From assembly GCF_018394055.1 (NCBI RefSeq), contig NZ_CP074441.1, forward strand, positions 496,001-560,000: a stretch of 64,000 nucleotides of DNA. The letters run 5' to 3'. Positions 28,502 through 36,942 of the stretch are shown here, piece after piece. The notes under the pieces are model-generated. The model saw nothing but the letters and a program-made list of their open reading frames with translations, did no database searches and was not told where the DNA came from. The DNA comes from Weissella ceti. Lineage in GTDB: Bacteria > Bacillota > Bacilli > Lactobacillales > Lactobacillaceae. How positions within the stretch are numbered: the stretch's first letter is position 1; the number at the start of each line of letters is the position of its first letter. A program made the translations under genes and the position numbers.

Positions 28502-28529
28502 TTTATAAGTGTGGGTTACTGAATGTCTA
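28502..28529 (-). promoter_or_regulatory. Promoter of the MFS gene
   Basis: On the minus strand -35 TAGACA (28529-28524) and -10 TATAAA (28507-28502) are separated by 16 bp. Confidence 0.5.
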
Positions 28530-28566
28530 GTAGGTACTTTGACGAAACATAGGCACCAAAAAGTAA

Positions 28567-28604
28567 CTATGAACTTGTATATCACCTATGAACTTGTTTA
28601 TCAC
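28567..28604. repeat. Two tandem 19-bp repeats, candidate operator
   Basis: CTATGAACTTGTATATCAC (28567-28585) is followed at once by CTATGAACTTGTTTATCAC (28586-28604), one mismatch in 19. They lie about 40 bp upstream of the MFS -35 box. The rest of 28605-28667 shows nothing recognisable. Confidence 0.85.
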
Positions 28605-28667
28605 TTATCTAATCTAACTCATGATTTTGGATAGGAAGATGCGTTATGACTTAAACCCGTGGACATA

Positions 28668-28702
28668 ATAAAAACGCCTCATCGCAAGTGACAAGACGTT
28701 TT
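28668..28702 (-). terminator. Probable terminator of plsY
   Basis: On the minus strand AAAACGTCTT pairs with GAGGCGTTTT (two G-T pairs) around a 12-base loop, followed by T5. It lies about 90 bp past the plsY stop. Confidence 0.65.
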
Positions 28703-28791
28703 AAGATTTTATTCATAAGTGAGCAACACAATCAATGTGTTTGGGGATGCTAACAAATGAATCATGCAATTGTAGGTGTTAATTGACGTGC

Positions 28792-29421
28792 TTACTTCTT
28801 TGATGCCCAGTAGACTAAACCAAAGGGCACTTTGCTTTCTGTACCGTGTAGAATACGCTTAATGTTTTCACGGTGACGGTAGAAGACAAAGATTGTTAGT
28901 AGTAGGGCAATGATAAATAGGACCCAGTCACCAACAATCGCTGACGCAACTGTGACGATTGCGAAACCAGCCATTGAAGCAATTGATACGGTACTTGTTA
29001 GGAAGATACCTGATACGAAGATCAAGCACGCAAACCAGAACATTCCAGGGTTATACATTAGTAGTACACCAACTGATGTCGCCACCGCCTTACCACCCTT
29101 GAAGTTAATCCAGAATGAGTAAGTGTGTCCTAGGATAGCTCCTAGTCCAACTGCGAAGAACCACCAAGTTTCCCCAGCGGGTAGTGGGCCCCAGATCAAT
29201 GCCATTGTGGCACCAGCGCTTCCTTTAAGAATATCTAGAATCATTACTGATGTACCAGCCAAAGGACCTAGATTACGGAATGTATTTGTCGTACCAATAT
29301 TACCTGAACCCATTTGAAGCAGATTCTTCTTGAAGAATACGCGACCAATCCAATAGCCAACAGGTGTGGCACCAATAATATAAGCTAAAACAAAACTAAT
29401 TAAAAAATGAATGATAGTCAT
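28792..29421 (-). CDS. plsY: Glycerol-3-phosphate acyltransferase PlsY
   Basis: This 209-residue membrane enzyme transfers an acyl group from acyl phosphate to glycerol-3-phosphate, the first step of phospholipid synthesis. The three PlsY motifs are visible: LLQMGSGNIGTTNTFR near residue 35, NFKGGKAVATSVG near 108 and FYRHRENIKR near 180. About five membrane spans are expected. AAAGGAG precedes the ATG. It is divergent from parE, a conserved arrangement in Bacillota. Confidence 0.95.
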   Translation of the reverse strand: MTIIHFLISFVLAYIIGATPVGYWIGRVFFKKNLLQMGSGNIGTTNTFRNLGPLAGTSVMILDILKGSAGATMALIWGPLPAGETWWFFAVGLGAILGHTYSFWINFKGGKAVATSVGVLLMYNPGMFWFACLIFVSGIFLTSTVSIASMAGFAIVTVASAIVGDWVLFIIALLLTIFVFYRHRENIKRILHGTESKVPFGLVYWASKK

Positions 29422-29533
29422 TCTAAACTCCTTTTGACGTTTACACGTTTTTAACTCAGTGCCTTCATTTTAGCATGACTTAGCAGTTTAGCGCGTTTTT
29501 ATTTGTGTAAATGTTGGTTTGTTCTTGCCCACC

Positions 29534-29571
29534 TTTCAACATTAGGCTAATATGTAACTTGAATGTTGAAA
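29534..29571. repeat. Perfect 10-bp inverted repeat between plsY and parE
   Basis: TTTCAACATT (29534-29543) and AATGTTGAAA (29562-29571) flank an 18-base spacer, about 40 bp before parE. It could be an operator controlling one or both divergent genes. The rest of 29422-29608 has no distinct promoter that I can fix. Confidence 0.7.
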
Positions 29572-29608
29572 AATTTCGACACTAGTTATCAGTAAAAGGG
29601 GAACGTCC

Positions 29609-31642
29609 ATGACAAACAAAAACACTTATTCGGATGATTCCATAACAGTCCTTGAGGGACTTGAAGCGGTGCGTAAGCGCCCGGGGATGTATATTGGGTC
29701 AACTGATGGGAAAGGACTACATCATTTAGTCTACGAAATTTTTGACAATGCGGTCGATGAAGCGTTGGCAGGATTTGGTAACGAAATCAACGTCACGATT
29801 CATGCGGACAATAGCATCACCGTTGTGGACCATGGGCGCGGGATGCCAGTGGGAATGCACGCATCTGGTAAGCCAACACCAGAAGTTATTTTGACGGTGT
29901 TGCACGCTGGAGGTAAGTTTGGACAAGGTGGCTACAAGACGTCTGGTGGATTGCACGGAGTGGGTTCATCAGTCGTTAACGCGCTATCTGAAAGCTTAAC
30001 AGTGACGATTATTCGTGACGGTGTAAAGTACCAAGAACACTTCATTAATGGTGGACACCCAGATGGGACACTTGAAAACTTAGGCAAGACTAAGGCCGGT
30101 AATGGAACAACCATTACATTTAAGCCAGATCCAACTATCTTTTCAACAACTATTTACAATTTCAACACACTTGCTGAACGCCTACGCGAATCAGCCTTTC
30201 TATTGCGTGACGTAAAAATTACGCTAACCGACGAACGTGCCGGTCAAGAACAAGAAGAAGTGTATCACTATCCAGAAGGAATCCGTGCGTTCGTTTCTTA
30301 CTTAAACGAAGAAAAAGATACACTTGGGGATGTTATGTACTTTGATGGGACTGACAAGGGCGTTGAAGTCGAAGTAGCTGCGCAATACAATGACGGTTAC
30401 TCAGAAACAATGATGTCATTCGTTAACAATGTGCGTACACCAGATGGTGGAACCCATGAAGCGGGATTGCGTTCTGCATGGACGAAGGCCTTTAACGAAT
30501 ATGCCCGTAAGGTGAACTTGTTGAAGGAAAAGGATAAGAACCTAGAAGGAACTGATGTTCGTGAAGGTCTATCTGCCGTTGTTTCTTTGCGTATCCCAGA
30601 AGACCTTCTACAGTTCGAAGGGCAAACTAAGGATAAGCTAGGGACACCTGAAGCGCGTTCAATCGTTGATGGTGTTGTGGCAGAACAACTTGGTTTCTAT
30701 TTGATGGAAAACGGGGAATTCTCACAAAACCTAATTCGTAAGGCGATTCGTGCGCGTGAAGCGCGTGAAGCAGCCCGTAAAGCCCGTGAAGAGTCACGTA
30801 ATGGTAAGAAGAAGGGTAAGCGTGATCAACTCCTTTCAGGTAAGTTGACACCAGCCCAATCAAAGAATGCCAAGAAGAACGAATTGTTCCTAGTCGAAGG
30901 AGACTCAGCCGGTGGGTCTGCCAAGCAAGGTCGTGACCGTAAGTTCCAAGCTATCTTGCCATTGCGTGGTAAGGTCTTGAACACTGAAAAGGCTAAGTTG
31001 GCTGATATCATGAAGAACGAAGAAATCTCTACAATCATCTACACAATTGGTGGTGGTGCCGGAGCCGACTTCAACATCGAAGATATCAACTACGACAAGA
31101 TCATTATTATGACCGACGCGGACGATGACGGAGCACACATCCAAATCTTGTTGCTAACATTCTTTTACAAGTACATGCGTCCACTGATTGAAGCCGGTAA
31201 GGTATATATCGCTCTACCACCTTTGTATATGCTACGTGGTAAGGGAACTGGTAAGAAGAGTCAAGTTGAATACGCTTGGACAGACCGTGAACTAGAACAA
31301 GTGAGCGATAAGATGGGGCGTGGCTACACATTGCAACGCTTTAAGGGACTTGGTGAAATGAATGCGGACCAACTTTGGGCCACAACAATGGATCCAGACC
31401 ACCGTACATTGATTCGTGTCATGATCGATGACGCCATGGTCGCTGAAAAGCGCGTGACGACATTGATGGGTGATAAGGTTGAACCACGTCGTAAGTGGAT
31501 TGAAAACAACGTTGCCTTTACATTAGGGGATGAAACTGATTCATTGCTAAATGATGCAACACATGAAGGAACAGGCGAAGAAGTGGCCATGCCATTAGAC
31601 TTACCTGGTCTAGATGACGATAAGGGGGATGCAGATGCCTGA
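29609..31642 (+). CDS. parE: DNA topoisomerase IV subunit B
   Basis: This 677-residue ATPase subunit of topoisomerase IV unlinks daughter chromosomes. The GHKL ATP site shows EIFDNAVDEALAG, DHGRGMPVG and GGLHGVGSSVVNAL. The TOPRIM domain starts with LVEGDSAGGSAKQGRDRKFQ near residue 428. LPLRGKVLN and the DDDGAHI metal motif follow. ParE rather than GyrB is indicated by LLSGKLTPAQSK and by pairing with parC. AAGGGGAA precedes the ATG. It overlaps parC by 8 bp, so the two subunits are cotranslated. Confidence 0.95.
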   Translation: MTNKNTYSDDSITVLEGLEAVRKRPGMYIGSTDGKGLHHLVYEIFDNAVDEALAGFGNEINVTIHADNSITVVDHGRGMPVGMHASGKPTPEVILTVLHAGGKFGQGGYKTSGGLHGVGSSVVNALSESLTVTIIRDGVKYQEHFINGGHPDGTLENLGKTKAGNGTTITFKPDPTIFSTTIYNFNTLAERLRESAFLLRDVKITLTDERAGQEQEEVYHYPEGIRAFVSYLNEEKDTLGDVMYFDGTDKGVEVEVAAQYNDGYSETMMSFVNNVRTPDGGTHEAGLRSAWTKAFNEYARKVNLLKEKDKNLEGTDVREGLSAVVSLRIPEDLLQFEGQTKDKLGTPEARSIVDGVVAEQLGFYLMENGEFSQNLIRKAIRAREAREAARKAREESRNGKKKGKRDQLLSGKLTPAQSKNAKKNELFLVEGDSAGGSAKQGRDRKFQAILPLRGKVLNTEKAKLADIMKNEEISTIIYTIGGGAGADFNIEDINYDKIIIMTDADDDGAHIQILLLTFFYKYMRPLIEAGKVYIALPPLYMLRGKGTGKKSQVEYAWTDRELEQVSDKMGRGYTLQRFKGLGEMNADQLWATTMDPDHRTLIRVMIDDAMVAEKRVTTLMGDKVEPRRKWIENNVAFTLGDETDSLLNDATHEGTGEEVAMPLDLPGLDDDKGDADA

Positions 31643-34106
31643 TTCAAGTCATATTGAAGAGCTTAGTCTTGAAACTGTCATGGGTGACCGTTTTGGTCGT
31701 TACTCAAAGTACATTATTCAAGAACGTGCGTTGCCAGATATCCGTGATGGATTGAAGCCCGTACAACGTCGTATCTTGTTTGCGATGCATAAAGATGGAA
31801 ATACGTTTGATAAGCAATTCCGTAAGTCAGCTAAGTCCGTTGGTAACGTAATGGGTAACTTCCACCCGCACGGTGATTCATCAATCTATGAAGCCATGGT
31901 GCGTATGTCACAAGACTGGAAGCTACGTGCACCATTAATCGAAATGCACGGAAACAATGGATCAATTGATAATGATCCGCCAGCTGCGATGCGTTATACC
32001 GAAGCACGTTTGTCAAAGCTTGCTGGGGAAATGCTACGCGACCTAGATAAAGAAACTGTCGACATGGTTTTGAACTTTGACGACACTGAATACGAACCAA
32101 CTGTGCTTCCTGCTCATTTCCCAAACCTATTGGTGAATGGAGCAACAGGTATCTCTGCTGGTTATGCAACTGAAATTCCACCACATAACTTGGGTGAAGT
32201 GATTGATGCCTTGGTACACTTACTAAGTCATCCAAATGCACCGTTGGCAGACTTAATGGGCTACATTAAGGGGCCTGACTTTCCAACTGGTGGAATTATT
32301 CAAGGGTTAGACGGAATTAAGTCTGCTTATGAAGATGGTCGTGGTCGTATTATCGTGCGTTCACGTACTGAAGTGAAGCCACTTAAGGGTGGAAAGTCAC
32401 AAATTGAAGTGACAGAAATTCCTTACGAAGTGAACAAAGCATCACTTGTTAAGAAGTTGGACGAAATCCGTTTGAACAAGGATGTGGCCGGAATTACCGA
32501 AGTGCGTGACGAATCTGACCGTGAAGGTCTATCAATCGTGATCGAACTTGGCAAGGAAGCCAACGTCGAAGGTATCCTAACATACCTATTCAAGAAGACT
32601 GACTTGCAAATTGCTTATAACTTCAACATGGTGGCGATTCACAACCAACGTCCTGAACGTGTCGGTTTGAAGCAAGCCTTAGCCGCTTTCTTGGAACACC
32701 AAGTTGAAATCATTACCAAGCGTACTGAATTCGACTTGAATAAGGCGTTGAACCGTCAACACATCGTAACTGGTTTGATTAAGATGATGTCTATCTTGGA
32801 TCAAGTTATCGCCGCAATTCGTGCCTCAAAGGACCGAAAGGATGCGAAGGCTAACTTGGTACAAATGTTTGACTTCACTGAAGTACAAGCCGAAGCAATC
32901 GTGACGATGCAATTGTACCGTTTGACAAATACCGACGTTACCCAACTTGAAGCTGAAAATGCGGAACTAAGTGCCAAGATCGAGCACTTTAACCTGGTCC
33001 TTTCAGAGCCAAAGGAATTACGCAAGGTTTTGCGTGATGAACTGAAGGCCATCAAGAAGGAATACGCAACACCACGTTTGTCTACGATTCAAGCTGAAGT
33101 TGAAGAATTAAAGATTGACCAAAACGTAACTGTTGTGACTGAAGATGTCATGCTATTGGTATCTAAGGCAGGTTATGTGAAGCGTTCATCAATTCGTTCA
33201 TACAATGCGTCGGGGGATGATAATGGTTTGCGTGAAGATGACGATGCTGTCTTCTTGCAAGAAGTTAACACACTGCAACATGTCTTCATGTTGACGGATC
33301 GTGGAAATGTGATTTATCGCCCAGTTCATGAAATTGCAGAAATGCGATGGAAGGAACCAGGAGAACACTTGTCACAAACAATTACAAGTTTGAATCCGGA
33401 TGAACTAATCATTGATGTTAAAGTGGTAACGGATGTTGATAAGTTAGCTGGTGAGTGGCTAGTTGCAACTCGTAGTGGTTTGATTAAGCGGACACAATTT
33501 GCTGATTTGGCCCCACGTAGTAACTACCGCAAGAAGGCAACGCCATTCATTAAGCTAAAGACTGAAGATGACTTAGTTGTTGGTTTGCAATGGTTTATGC
33601 CTGAAGAACACATTGGCTCAACGGTGCTTTTGACATCATATCAAGGTAATGGTTTGCGCTACGATGTCAGTGAAGTCCCAACTACTGGGGCACGCACGGC
33701 TGGTGTTAAGGCTATGAGCATTGATCTTGAAGATGATTACATCACTGGTATGGGAGTTGCTGATAAGGGTGATGACCAAGCCTTAGCGTTGGTCACTAAC
33801 CGTGGTGCCTTTAAGTGGATGGCGCTTTCAGAAATTCCAACAACTAGTCGTGCTCGTAAGGGAGTTGCGATTATGCGTGAATTGAAGAAGGAACCACATC
33901 GTGTGGTTGCCTCTGCAGTTTTGGATCAAAAAGCGCCAACACCATTAGATGTATTAACAGATAAAGATAAGATGTTTACAATTAATCCACTAGATCATCC
34001 ATTGAACCAACGTTATAGTAACGGAAGTTTTGTGATTGATGCGGCTGTAGATGGTGCACCAATTGCGATGGAAAAGATGGTTAGTGTGCCTGTTTTAAAG
34101 GCTTAA
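31635..34106 (+). CDS. parC: DNA topoisomerase IV subunit A
   Basis: This 823-residue subunit cuts and rejoins DNA. The catalytic tyrosine is Tyr121 in AAMRYTEARLS. The quinolone region reads HPHGDSSIYEAM with Ser82 and Glu86, equivalent to the residues found in quinolone-sensitive enzymes. The C-terminal half carries the six-bladed DNA-wrapping domain. ATG 31635 was chosen because GGGGG (31624-31628) abuts the in-frame ATG at 31629 but stands six bases from 31635. It ends at a strong terminator. Confidence 0.95.
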   Translation: MPDSSHIEELSLETVMGDRFGRYSKYIIQERALPDIRDGLKPVQRRILFAMHKDGNTFDKQFRKSAKSVGNVMGNFHPHGDSSIYEAMVRMSQDWKLRAPLIEMHGNNGSIDNDPPAAMRYTEARLSKLAGEMLRDLDKETVDMVLNFDDTEYEPTVLPAHFPNLLVNGATGISAGYATEIPPHNLGEVIDALVHLLSHPNAPLADLMGYIKGPDFPTGGIIQGLDGIKSAYEDGRGRIIVRSRTEVKPLKGGKSQIEVTEIPYEVNKASLVKKLDEIRLNKDVAGITEVRDESDREGLSIVIELGKEANVEGILTYLFKKTDLQIAYNFNMVAIHNQRPERVGLKQALAAFLEHQVEIITKRTEFDLNKALNRQHIVTGLIKMMSILDQVIAAIRASKDRKDAKANLVQMFDFTEVQAEAIVTMQLYRLTNTDVTQLEAENAELSAKIEHFNLVLSEPKELRKVLRDELKAIKKEYATPRLSTIQAEVEELKIDQNVTVVTEDVMLLVSKAGYVKRSSIRSYNASGDDNGLREDDDAVFLQEVNTLQHVFMLTDRGNVIYRPVHEIAEMRWKEPGEHLSQTITSLNPDELIIDVKVVTDVDKLAGEWLVATRSGLIKRTQFADLAPRSNYRKKATPFIKLKTEDDLVVGLQWFMPEEHIGSTVLLTSYQGNGLRYDVSEVPTTGARTAGVKAMSIDLEDDYITGMGVADKGDDQALALVTNRGAFKWMALSEIPTTSRARKGVAIMRELKKEPHRVVASAVLDQKAPTPLDVLTDKDKMFTINPLDHPLNQRYSNGSFVIDAAVDGAPIAMEKMVSVPVLKA

Positions 34107-34124
34107 AAGTAAAATAAATCGCTT

Positions 34125-34162
34125 AAAGACTTTGATTTCTTATGAAATCAAAGTCTTTTTTT
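34125..34162 (+). terminator. Terminator of the parEC operon
   Basis: A perfect 15-bp stem (AAAGACTTTGATTTC / GAAATCAAAGTCTTT) with a TTAT loop and T tail. Confidence 0.97.
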
Positions 34163-34195
34163 GAAATTTCAACATTTTCATAAAAACAATGTGAT

Positions 34196-34223
34196 ATTAC
34201 AGTGATAGCATATGTGCTACAAT
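34196..34223 (+). promoter_or_regulatory. Extended -10 promoter placing transcription start at the start codon
   Basis: ATTACA (34196-34201) is a fair -35, 16 bp before TACAAT (34218-34223), which is preceded by TGC to give an extended -10. The predicted start at 34230-34231 coincides with the ATG of the next gene. Confidence 0.55.
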
Positions 34224-34229
34224 TAAGTC

Positions 34230-34577
34230 ATGGAAGAGAAGAAATACAATGGTTTAATATCACTACGTTTAGACAAAGACTTACACAAGCGTGTAGCTGA
34301 AGCTGCCGAGGCCGATGATCGAAGTGTTAATAACTATATTTCATTGGCCTTGGAACGCCAATTGACACCAAAAGCTGTTGCTAAAGAATCATTTGAACAA
34401 CGTCAATTCGTTGGTCGTACGATCCCAGGCGATCGAATTACACCAGAAAACGGATTAGTGTTGGTAGATGGGATTTATTACCGTTATTTGATTGATGGTA
34501 ATGGAGAAGCTGACACAACACATGACTATGTGATTATTGAGGCGAATGGGAACATCTTAGTCTTACGTGAAATGTAG
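34230..34577 (+). CDS. Ribbon-helix-helix (HicB/CopG-like) DNA-binding protein
   Basis: This 115-residue protein starts with a ribbon-helix-helix domain: GLISLRLDKDLHKRVAEAAEADDRSVNNYISLALE (residues about 8-43, split here by helix). The strand ISLRL and the SVNNYISLALE helix match HicB-type antitoxins. A beta-rich C-terminal part (about 60-115) is not recognised. No hicA toxin is adjacent. There is no Shine-Dalgarno, and the promoter puts the RNA start at the ATG, so the mRNA may be leaderless. It probably regulates itself or the two genes that follow. Confidence 0.72.
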   Translation: MEEKKYNGLISLRLDKDLHKRVAEAAEADDRSVNNYISLALERQLTPKAVAKESFEQRQFVGRTIPGDRITPENGLVLVDGIYYRYLIDGNGEADTTHDYVIIEANGNILVLREM

Positions 34578-34595
34578 TTCAGAGAGGAGTTTTGT

Positions 34596-34940
34596 ATGGC
34601 ACTTTTAGACATATTAACAACGTTAATTGAAGATCTCGATTTTGAAGGTGAAGATGAATTTACAGAGCAACCTAAGCAATCTGTTAATCATGCACAGCAA
34701 ACACGTTCAATGACGCCACCGCCTTCACGTGTGAATGATAATCACCGTGGGGCTGTCCAACCAGGGACAGCGTCTTACATAGCCAAAGATGGTGGCTTTG
34801 GCCAGAATAAAAACGCTAAGAAACAATACAAGCGTCTACAAAAAGGAGTCACACGTGGTCCGGGGAAGAATCGTCAGGATAACCTACGAATTGTCGACCA
34901 GTTGAAGCCATGGCTAACGGATGGTGTATCTAAGCCATAA
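34596..34940 (+). CDS. Uncharacterised small basic protein
   Basis: This 114-residue protein is not recognised. The first 25 residues are acidic (DLDFEGEDEF). The middle is Pro/Gln/Asn-rich and likely disordered, and the C-terminal half is basic (NKNAKKQYKRLQKGVTRGPGKNRQ in sequence with short gaps), which could bind nucleic acid or acidic lipid. AGAGAGGAG gives a very good ribosome site. It lies 18 bp after the ribbon-helix-helix gene and 52 bp before an SPFH gene, so all three may be one operon. Confidence 0.6.
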   Translation: MALLDILTTLIEDLDFEGEDEFTEQPKQSVNHAQQTRSMTPPPSRVNDNHRGAVQPGTASYIAKDGGFGQNKNAKKQYKRLQKGVTRGPGKNRQDNLRIVDQLKPWLTDGVSKP

Positions 34941-34992
34941 GACGTGGACTTGTTATTAAATATTGAGTAGTTAAAAGAAAAGAGGAATTAAG

Positions 34993-35814
34993 ATGCCATT
35001 AGGAATTGCAATCGTACCCCAAAATAATGTTGGTCTTCGTGAAACACTAGGTCGTTACACAACAACAGTTGATTCAGGTTTGAAGTTTTACATCCCAATT
35101 TTCCAAAAGATTAAGAACGTTAGTTTGGCGATGGAACCATTGCGTTTGCCAAATTACTCAGTGATTACAAAGGACAATGCGGACGTTTCAGCCAGTGTTA
35201 CTTTGAACTATCACGTCACAGATGCTGTTAAGTACATGTATGAAAACACGGATTCAGTTGAATCAATGGCTCAATTAGTACGTGGACACTTGCGTGACAT
35301 TATTGGACGTATGGACTTGAACGAATCATTGGGTTCAACAGCCAAGATTAACCAAGAATTGAGCATCGCCATTGGAGATTTGACGAACACTTACGGAATC
35401 AACGTTGATCGTATTAACATTGATGAATTGACACCATCACGTGCCATTCAAGAAGCCATGGATAAGCAATTGACTGCGGACCGTGAACGTGTTGCGGCAA
35501 TTGCGGCAGCCGAAGGGCAAGCCCGTTCAATTGATTTGACAACAAAGGCGAAGAACGATGCGTTGATTTCAACTGCGCAAGCGGAAGCGAACGCGACAAA
35601 GACACGTGCCGACGCTGAATTGTACCGAATCGAAAAGGTCCAAGATGCCTTGAACAATGCTGACGATCGTTACTTCCAAAACCAATCAATTAATGCATTT
35701 ATTGAATTGGGTAAGAACCCAGCCAATACAATTGTTGTGCCAAGCGAAAAGGTTGGTGAATTTGGACAATTGCCAGTGGTTGGTAAGTTGCTTGAAGAAG
35801 GTATGAAGAAGTAA
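34993..35814 (+). CDS. SPFH/Band 7 domain protein without a membrane anchor
   Basis: This 273-residue protein has the SPFH core from the first residues (AIVPQNNVGLRETLGRY, then DSGLKFYIPIFQKI and SVITKDNADVSASVTLNYHVTDA) followed by an Ala/Glu-rich coiled-coil (about 155-225) as in stomatins. SPFH proteins form membrane scaffolds and often control proteases. The usual N-terminal hydrophobic anchor is absent: Met is only nine residues before the conserved QNNVGL. The ribosome site AAGAGGA supports this start. It may bind the membrane through other contacts, or be soluble. Confidence 0.82.
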   Translation: MPLGIAIVPQNNVGLRETLGRYTTTVDSGLKFYIPIFQKIKNVSLAMEPLRLPNYSVITKDNADVSASVTLNYHVTDAVKYMYENTDSVESMAQLVRGHLRDIIGRMDLNESLGSTAKINQELSIAIGDLTNTYGINVDRINIDELTPSRAIQEAMDKQLTADRERVAAIAAAEGQARSIDLTTKAKNDALISTAQAEANATKTRADAELYRIEKVQDALNNADDRYFQNQSINAFIELGKNPANTIVVPSEKVGEFGQLPVVGKLLEEGMKK

Positions 35815-35824
35815 TAAATCCTTG

Positions 35825-35852
35825 AAAAGTCCTGTTGATACAGGGCTTTTTT
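35825..35852 (+). terminator. Terminator after the SPFH gene
   Basis: AAAGTCCTGT pairs with ACAGGGCTTT around TGAT; T residues follow. Confidence 0.9.
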
Positions 35853-35864
35853 CTTATGAAAGCG

Positions 35865-35892
35865 TTGAACTATTAGATAGATAAGCTATACT
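35865..35892 (+). promoter_or_regulatory. ppaC promoter
   Basis: TTGAAC (35865-35870) and TATACT (35887-35892) are separated by 16 bp, 40 bp before the start codon. Confidence 0.65.
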
Positions 35893-35931
35893 ATTAGTTA
35901 GACACAATAAATGAATTGGAGAAACATGATT

Positions 35932-36858
35932 ATGGCAAACATGCTTGTTTTCGGACACAAGAATCCTGACACAGATACTGTTGCATCAGCAATGGCTGCG
36001 TCATACTTGATCAACCACATCTACCACCTAGATTCAGAAGCAGTTGCTTTGGGAACACCAAACGCTGAAACTGAATTTGCTTTGAACCACTTTGGTTTGG
36101 ATGCACTTCGCGTTATTGATAACGCAGATACAGAAGAAGTATGGTTGGTTGACCACAATGAAACTGCACAATCAGTTGATAACTTGGCTGATGTAACAGT
36201 TAGTGGAATCTTTGACCACCACAAGATTAACTTCCAATCAGCTGCTCCAATGTGGTTGATCAACAAGCCTTTGGGATCAGTAGCAACTGTATTGTTCTAC
36301 GAATACCAAAACGCTAAGTTGGACATTCCTGCTAACTTGGCTGGTATGATGGCTTCTGCGATCATTTCAGACACATTGTTGCTAAAGAGCCCAACAACAA
36401 CTCCAATGGACAAGCCTGCGCTTGAAGCATTGGCAGAAATTGCTGGAATCGCTGATTACGAAGCATACGGACTAGAATTGTTGAAGGCTGGAACAGACCT
36501 TTCATCACGTTCTGCAAAGGACTTGATTGATGGAGACGCAAAGTCATTCGACATGAACGGTCAAACTGTTCGTATCGGACAAGTAAACACAGTTGACGTT
36601 GAAGAAGTCTTTGCACGTCGTGATGAAATCGTTGCGGCAATGACTGAAGAAATGACTGCTGACAACTACGACACATTCATCTTGGTTGTAACAAACATTC
36701 TTGACTCAGATTCAGATATCTTGGTCTTGGGTGAAAACTTGGCAACTGTTGAAGGGGCCTTTAACACAACTTTGACAGACGGACGCGCATCATTGCCTGG
36801 TGTTGTATCACGTAAGAAGCAAGTTGTACCACCATTGACTGACGCTTTTAACGCGTAA
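35932..36858 (+). CDS. ppaC: Manganese-dependent inorganic pyrophosphatase
   Basis: This 308-residue DHH family enzyme hydrolyses pyrophosphate to phosphate. The metal-binding motifs are FGHKNPDTD near the N terminus, VDHNE near residue 75, and the DHH signature FDHHK near 97. The C-terminal DHHA2 domain ends with SRKKQVVPPL. ATG 35932 matches the usual family start (MxxxLVFGHxNPDTD); an in-frame ATG six bases upstream is closer to the GGAG. Codon use is among the most adapted in the window, so expression should be high. Confidence 0.95.
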   Translation: MANMLVFGHKNPDTDTVASAMAASYLINHIYHLDSEAVALGTPNAETEFALNHFGLDALRVIDNADTEEVWLVDHNETAQSVDNLADVTVSGIFDHHKINFQSAAPMWLINKPLGSVATVLFYEYQNAKLDIPANLAGMMASAIISDTLLLKSPTTTPMDKPALEALAEIAGIADYEAYGLELLKAGTDLSSRSAKDLIDGDAKSFDMNGQTVRIGQVNTVDVEEVFARRDEIVAAMTEEMTADNYDTFILVVTNILDSDSDILVLGENLATVEGAFNTTLTDGRASLPGVVSRKKQVVPPLTDAFNA

Positions 36859-36873
36859 GCCTAAATGAAAGAC

Positions 36874-36916
36874 AAAGTCTTGATTCAGTTAATGCTGATT
36901 CAAGGCTTTTCTTTTT
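36874..36916 (+). terminator. Terminator after ppaC
   Basis: AAGTCTTGATTCAG pairs with CTGATTCAAGGCTT, one T-T mismatch, then a T-rich tail. Confidence 0.85.
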
Positions 36917-36942
36917 GTAACATAATGATTGAGGAGTGGGGT

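Noticed and set aside
31864-31900. Quinolone-resistance mutation in parC
   Set aside because: The key residues are the usual Ser82 and Glu86 equivalents; no resistance change is visible.
34230-34577. HicAB toxin-antitoxin module
   Set aside because: Only the HicB-like half is present; neither neighbour has HicA features, so it is described as an orphan regulator.
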